A program made the position numbers and the translations under genes. Shown here piece after piece: positions 9,765 to 14,051 of a DNA stretch of 14,051 bases. Position 1 is the stretch's first letter; the number at the start of each line of letters is the position of its first letter. Source of the DNA: Irineochytrium annulatum (lineage: Eukaryota > Chytridiomycota > Chytridiomycetes > Chytridiales > Chytridiaceae); NCBI GenBank assembly GCA_027600665.1, contig JADGJL010000774.1, positions 1 to 14,051 of the forward strand, given 5' to 3'. The notes beneath the pieces are model-generated. The model saw only the letters and a program-made list of their open reading frames with translations. It was not told the DNA's origin and did not search any database.

Positions 9765-10231
9765 CTTGCACGAATGTTTGAGTAGTAATGCTTAGGTTTG
9801 ATTTAGTTCAAGGACTTCTGCCGATACATTGCAAGAGTGTCGTGGGCCCCGAAGAGCTGATGACATCTCGCGTCAACATGCATCTCGACGAAGCGTCACT
9901 GTCGGGCAGTCACGGACCAGGACGTGGAGGCTCCAAGCCAAAGTCTGGTAGTTATAACCCTCAATTTCTGGGTAGCAGCGATTGATAACTGTTATGTCAC
10001 CAGCTTCCTCATACAACATATTCACCCACAACAACGACCCTATTACACTCCCCAACGTGGCTAGCAAAGTAATAAACTGCAAAGTCACTGACAGCAGCGT
10101 AGAACTTAACTATCGACCAACAGTCGGAAGCACGTAGGGTTATCAGCAAGAAAGGTAAAGCGATAAAAAAAGAAAGACTTTGCAAAAATATATCAACACA
10201 TATCGCTCGAAACGAAAAAAATGATTAAGGA
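9765..10231. other. Gene-poor stretch after the membrane-protein gene
   Basis: No supported gene was seen. A minus-strand open frame at 9873-10088 (starting GTG, no ATG until well inside) reads partly like protein (LLWVNMLYEEAGDIT) and follows an intron-like TTTGCAG, but nothing in it was recognised. The stretch from 10150 to 10230 is A-rich on the plus strand. Confidence 0.4.
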
Positions 10232-10871
10232 TCACGTGTTTGCTTTCAAGCGCTTGTAGCGAGCCTGGCCAGCTCTCACATAACGTTTAAAAACCAGAGG
10301 TAACCTCACCCCTGCTCTTGCCCTCCAGCAACAGCGAAACAAGTCGCATGTATCCCTCCTCGGTCCACCGATAACATGGAAGACATTTTGGCTCTGGATC
10401 TTGTACAGCCGCCTTTGCCTTCCGCGAAAGCGGTCGACATCGAAGGCTTCGAGGACGGCAATGCCTATGCCCCCTTTCGGCGACGGATTCTGCCGGGTTC
10501 GCGAACTTGAGCGAGATTGTGGGGTGCGTTAACACGACGAAGGTGCTGAAGCAAATTGATTAGAACGATCAAGTTGAACCTTCCCAACACAAGAAAATGA
10601 CTCGCCTCATCAACGCCATCCGCGGTCGAGAGATTAACTCTGCCCGACGCGAAGCTGTCCCGCTTATAGGCAGCTCCGCCACACGCTTCGCCACAGCCTT
10701 CAGAGACTGGTTTATCCCCGACTCCTTGTAGACGCTCGCCCAATTATATATCCCCTAACCCCTTCCCCTCCTTCATCCAGCCTCTTCTGAGCGACAAACT
10801 CCTTCCACGCTGAACAATGTTGTCCACAGTCCCGCGTGATCCTAAATATGCTCAGTCGTGACGGTCCAGTT
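10232..10871 (-). pseudogene. Frameshifted relic of a Myb/SANT-repeat gene
   Basis: Three minus-strand pieces in different frames line up with Myb repeats. First, NWTVTTEHI (10871-10845) is followed at 10843 in another frame by RITRDCGQHCSAWKEF; the two Trp codons are 61 nt apart, one base more than the 20 codons between the matching Trp residues in the neighbouring Myb gene. Second, ESGINQSLKAVAKRVAEL (10724-10671) matches GINRSLNAIVRRVSHL of that gene's first repeat. The 71 nt between WKEF and this block could be an intron or an insertion. Third, RWTEEGYMRLVSLLLEGKS (10370-10314) continues to GEVTSGF and a TAA at 10289, while one frame over RAGQARYKRL (10276-10247) is a typical fungal helix 3. 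A run of five T at 10294-10290 of the minus strand sits at the break. No third repeat follows. The N-terminal part may reach 11525. A sequencing error could explain one break but less easily two. Confidence 0.68.
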
Positions 10872-11165
10872 CCACATAAAGCACCGCCGAATCTCCCAAT
10901 AGAGAAAGATGTCCTCGTTTGTACTTCCATTTCCCCTTGGACGGAGTTTTGGGCGGGTTAAAGCGTTACGTCGTGATGGATTGACGGGCGGGCTCCTGTA
11001 CTCATCCAGGTCCCCGCCTTGGCCCGGTACCGCCCGTGACCCAAGTGCAGCGGGGGGCCCATACGGTTGCTCGTACACGTACTGGTCCGGTAACGGCCGT
11101 AGTTTATACGAGTATGGCGCGGTCTCGGATCTAAATCCGCCGTCGTGGCGGGGGGCCGGGTTTCT

Positions 11166-11525
11166 CTATTGACGGCGGGGGTGGCCTCGAAGGTGGAGGT
11201 CCGGTCTTCGATGTAGGCGTGGCTGTTTGACGAAGGCTCCCAGCCCTCGCCGACGGCAGAGCGTGGTCTGCGAGATCATACGCCGCCGCTCCTCATCCGG
11301 ACGCATCGCGCCTGGCATTCGCATCGGCGACGATGTTGTCGAAGGCGACAGTTTTGCCGTCGGCAGCGGTTGGAGCTTCCGGTCGAAGTCGACTTCGTCA
11401 ACAAGCCCGGCGACTTCCACCTTCAACATCTCGCCATCAATCGAAATCGAGAACGACCCCGCCATCACTGCCATCACGACGCGAAACGATGTTGAGTGTG
11501 CGGAATCGGCGCTTTGCTTTGCCAT
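11166..11525 (-). CDS. Doubtful ORF, perhaps the broken N-terminal part of the Myb relic
   Basis: An ATG-started frame of 119 codons opens MAKQSADSAHSTSFRVV, and the first 50 residues (FSISIDGEMLKVEVAG, LVDEVDFD) read like real protein. Downstream the best-looking coding sequence moves to other frames: KTVAFDNIVADANARRDASG near 11350-11290, EGWEPSSNSHAYIEDRTS near 11240-11185 and LRPLPDQYVYEQPYGPPAAL near 11100-11040. The distance from 11525 to the first Myb repeat of the relic (about 650 nt) is close to the N-terminal length of the neighbouring Myb gene (555 nt). That makes one decayed gene plausible, but there is no sequence match to that N-terminus. No family was recognised. Confidence 0.3.
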   Translation of the reverse strand: MAKQSADSAHSTSFRVVMAVMAGSFSISIDGEMLKVEVAGLVDEVDFDRKLQPLPTAKLSPSTTSSPMRMPGAMRPDEERRRMISQTTLCRRRGLGAFVKQPRLHRRPDLHLRGHPRRQ

Positions 11526-11604
11526 ATCAGTTCTGTGGTTGGAAAATGTTCGGTTGATGATGTCAGCGTTAAACTTAAGCTCAGTGCTTCTTGTAAATGC
11601 TGCC

Positions 11605-11632
11605 TATATACGTATATACATATGTATATGTA
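11605..11632. repeat. 28-bp alternating pyrimidine-purine tract with two palindromes
   Basis: From 11605 to 11632 every step alternates pyrimidine and purine (TA, CG, CA and TG dinucleotides). It contains the perfect palindromes tatatacgtatata at 11605-11618 and tatacatatgtata at 11615-11628. Such tracts can extrude cruciforms or melt easily. It may be a decayed microsatellite. Confidence 0.7.
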
Positions 11633-11907
11633 AACATTTATTTAATTTTAATGTTATTGTTGATTCGCGTTGCTGTAAGCAACAATAGAAAACGCACGCT
11701 CATTAAAGCATTTGATCATAGTGGGTCGCCCGATAAGATCTGGGCTAGGACGTAGAGAAAGGCTGTATGTAGTTCTTTCTGAGCTCGAGGGAAAGCCGAA
11801 ACGCCAGCGAGCCATATGCGAACTCAGCAATGCGAAGAGAAAGCAATCAAGGACTCGACGAAGGCCCCGCGATGATCTCAACACATTTTGAGGTCCTCTT
11901 GTGACAG

Positions 11908-11974
11908 CGGGCTCGCACATTGCGTTGGTGGCAGCTAGCTACATCGGGCTCGCACACTGCGTTGGTGGCAGCTA
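11908..11974. repeat. Two-copy direct repeat, 30-bp units, period 37 bp
   Basis: The units at 11908-11937 and 11945-11974 begin cgggctcgcaca and end gttggtggcagcta; they differ at one of 30 bases (T at 11920, C at 11957). The 7-bp spacer gctacat is itself partly repeated after the second unit. This is a recent tandem duplication in non-coding DNA; no function is evident. Confidence 0.85.
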
Positions 11975-12454
11975 CATACGACATTACTTCTCATTCCCTT
12001 TGCGCACCGCATTATGGGCAGTGAAGGGAACAGCATTTACGCAGAATGAAAGGTTTATCGTATAGTGCACTTTAAATTGTTGTGAACCAAAACTCAAGGC
12101 ATCAGGCAACATGCACTGTCAACAAAAAAAGGCAAATGTGGAGTAAAAAGAGAGGGTAGCAAACAGGAATGGTAACAACGGATGGGAGGTAAAAACAAAA
12201 AGGTTTCCGGGGGTCACAAGCGAAGCATACGACCTCCTATCGGAACTCTTGAAGACTACACGAGTGGGTGAGGATAGAATGTTAAACAATCAGGACTACA
12301 CAAAGCCAACAAAAAAAACTTGGATAATGAAAATAAAACTCTGGGCCAACTCAAACTCAAAACGACAATTCGTGAAAGTGAACTGAAGCTTTTTCCGAAC
12401 TATCGCCCTGTAGCTCCACAGTCCATTCTCAACTCCCCTCCTCTCAAAATCCCC

Positions 12455-14051
12455 TTACGCGGTCGCGGTCGGGACCTCGGCCCCGCCCATCTGCGCCGGC
12501 GGCGGGTACTGCTGCAGCACGGGCGGCTGCTGCGGCTGGAAGTTCTGGACAAACGCATACGGGTCCTGGTTCTGCCCCGGCTGGACCGGCTGGACGCCCT
12601 GGCTGACCTGGGGCCCACCGACGACGGGCTTCCCGCTGGCGTCGATGCCGTACTTGGCCGGGTTGTTGATCATGTCGGCGTAGAAGGACCAGACGCAGAG
12701 GGCCCAGTAGACGTAGAGGGCGCCCATGATGAGGAAGAGGACGAAGGAGAGGATGGCACCAAAGGCGATCGTGATGATGGCCGAGAGGACGTAGAGGCCG
12801 AAGCGGACGAGGAAGGTGATGAGGTAGATGAAGACGAGTTTGGGGTTGCGGTTGACGGCGCCCCTATTTTTTTTGGAGAGAAGGGAAGGATTAGAAGTGA
12901 CGGCGGAGAAAGGGTTGTAAGAGGAGTTAAAGGGATCGGAGGTTTAAAGGGGTTAGAAGAAGACCGTTGTAGTGATAAAAGTTTCAAAGTACGGAGTTCA
13001 CGCTTTGCGCTCGCTTGGATTACGTAAACTCTATGACTTCGCCCATCGCAGATGACCCTATCATACAAACTTACATAAGACCGATGACATCGCAAGCCAA
13101 GAAGGCGAGGGAGATGAGCAAGGAGAACGCCTCGATCCCGACGGCGAGACCGTTCGCGATGGCGACGATGGCCAAGATGATACCAATGAAATTGAGGATC
13201 TAATATTAATTGGGAATAGGGAGGTTATTAGTATAAGCGTGGGAGTAAATATGTGAGGGTGGGATTATTCAAACGAGGAGAGCACATTCCAGCAAAGATA
13301 TCCAACGTGGGAAATGTTCAAGACCTTGCTCTTCTTCCATCCTATCTATCGGTATATCGGTCCATCCTTCCTGTCTCTGCCTTCCATCCTTCCTGTCTCT
13401 TGTCCATCCGCTCCCTCTTTTAACCAAACCATCGAAAACCATCCATCCCTCTCTAACCTTCATCCATCCCACTCCAGACTTCCTCTCTATCCATCCTATC
13501 CTATTCCTCATCCCTCTCTTCTCTCCCCTCCAATTCCACTGCTTAAACCCTTCCAAAGAAAAATTACTCACAATCGAAACGATGGCCAAGATCATGGTGC
13601 CCATCCTCAACTCCACGCATCCGCAGCACATGGGGAACAAGGGCAACTTCCTCAAGACACCATCCACGCCCGCATTCTGGACGTAAGGGGTCGTGGGGAG
13701 GGCGGAGGGGTTAATGAAGTTCTGCTGCGGAATGCCTTGCTGAGCGTAGGTGGGCTGGACGTAGTAGACCTCTGGCTGGGCGGGAGGCGGGGCGACCTTG
13801 CGAACGACGATAATGTTAGATGGCGGTCAGCGATCAATGAATGCACGAGTGTGGGAAAGGTCACAGCACCAGCTCGGTGAAGGCCAATACCCCCAATCCA
13901 TCCACCCTCCACCCCCACTTGCGCATGGGGAGCCTGCATGGGCCAATGGCGACGAGGATCAACCATCCCTCCCCCAGACGCCTCCGTTTCCCCACAGTCG
14001 CATCCGTCTTCAACGCACCTTGGTCTCCTCAGGAAACGTCAGCTCCGGGGC
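12455..14051 (-). CDS. LAPTM4-like tetraspan membrane protein, 5' end outside window
   Basis: The visible exons read 14051-14019 (partial), 13796-13572, 13199-13075 and 12863-12455, with introns of 222, 372 and 211 nt, much longer than those of the other genes. They give 263 visible residues. A cytosolic part rich in Pro, Gln and Tyr comes first (APPPAQPEVYYVQPTYAQQ). Then FPMCCGCVELRMGTMILA (residues about 65-82), with three Cys followed by a charged turn and the first helix, resembles the Cys-rich start of LAPTM4-type endolysosomal proteins. Four hydrophobic segments lie at about 77-104, 107-129, 137-160 and 161-190. The tail of about 70 residues is rich in Gln, Pro and Gly and ends EVPTATA. 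The joins are family-like (ILAIVSI|ILNFIGII, GLM|GAVNRNPK). A role in late-endosome or vacuole membranes is inferred from the resemblance only; a MARVEL-like protein is the alternative. Confidence 0.8.
13361..13400. repeat. Direct repeat in a pyrimidine-rich intron
   Basis: The 18-mer tccatccttcctgtctct occurs at 13361-13378 and again at 13383-13400, period 22 bp. It sits inside the 372-nt intron of the LAPTM4-like gene. The surrounding 13330-13560 is full of ccatcc motifs, so the transcribed minus strand is purine-rich with many GGATGG units. This looks like slippage-grown simple sequence. Confidence 0.8.

Larger units (their letters stand above)
11526..12454. other. AT-richer intergenic region with short repeats
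   Basis: No gene was supported here. The stretch contains the alternating tract at 11605-11632 and the tandem duplication at 11908-11974, both listed separately, and probably the 3' UTR of the LAPTM4-like gene from 12454 downwards. An AATAAA on the minus strand is found only at 11641-11636, too far to assign. An A-rich part lies at about 12120-12370. Confidence 0.45.

Noticed and set aside
9873..10088. Minus-strand frame reading like a small membrane protein
   Set aside because: It has no ATG at its start, no supported neighbouring exon and no recognisable domain; it is only noted in the intergenic entry.
10909..11172. Plus-strand 87-codon ORF starting with ATG
   Set aside because: Gly/Ser/Pro-rich composition and no family; the minus strand of the same stretch has the more protein-like reading and leads into the Myb relic.
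12320..13027. Plus-strand 235-codon ORF, acidic in its second half
   Set aside because: It is antisense to the last exon and the 211-nt intron of the LAPTM4-like gene; its acidic stretch is the complement of codons for the membrane helices.
13314..13880. Plus-strand 188-codon ORF
   Set aside because: It is built from the pyrimidine-rich intron repeats and the antisense of a supported exon.

Overview
The window looks like nuclear DNA of a filamentous or zoosporic fungus. The evidence is a Cdc24-type Rho GEF, short GT-AG introns (mostly 55-80 nt, a few of 200-370 nt), GC-rich coding sequence and fungal-style Myb repeats. An early-diverging lineage such as a chytrid is a guess, because no marker here fixes the phylum. 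No bacterial, viral, transposon, rRNA, tRNA or CRISPR feature was seen.

Layout. (1) Positions 1-2565, minus: cdc24, a four-exon Rho GEF whose 3' end (expected PB1 domain) lies outside the window. (2) Positions 3144-4710, minus: a four-exon protein with three Myb/SANT repeats behind an N-terminus that looks like a mitochondrial presequence. (3) Positions 5360-6485, minus: a four-exon Fax/metaxin-like GST-fold protein with an N-terminal membrane anchor. (4) Positions 6486-8549: a 2 kb divergent intergenic region with one possible gene relic. (5) Positions 8550-9578, plus: a three-exon four-helix membrane protein with two PPxY motifs in its N-terminal tail. (6) Positions 9579-12454: a gene-poor stretch holding a frameshifted relic of a Myb-repeat gene, one doubtful ORF, an alternating pyrimidine-purine tract and a short tandem duplication. 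(7) Positions 12455-14051, minus: a tetraspan, LAPTM4-like membrane protein whose first exon or exons lie beyond the right edge.

The genes do not form an operon or an obvious pathway. Cdc24 serves cell polarity, two genes encode four-helix membrane proteins, and the Fax-like protein is a membrane-anchored GST-fold protein. The most interesting items are the Myb protein with a presequence-like N-terminus and, about 6 kb away on the same strand, the decayed Myb-repeat copy. The relic was recognised only by reading across frames: its tryptophan spacing and helix-3 motifs survive while the reading frame is broken. All exon models were worked out by eye from splice sites, phase and protein-family fit; none has been tested by transcript data.
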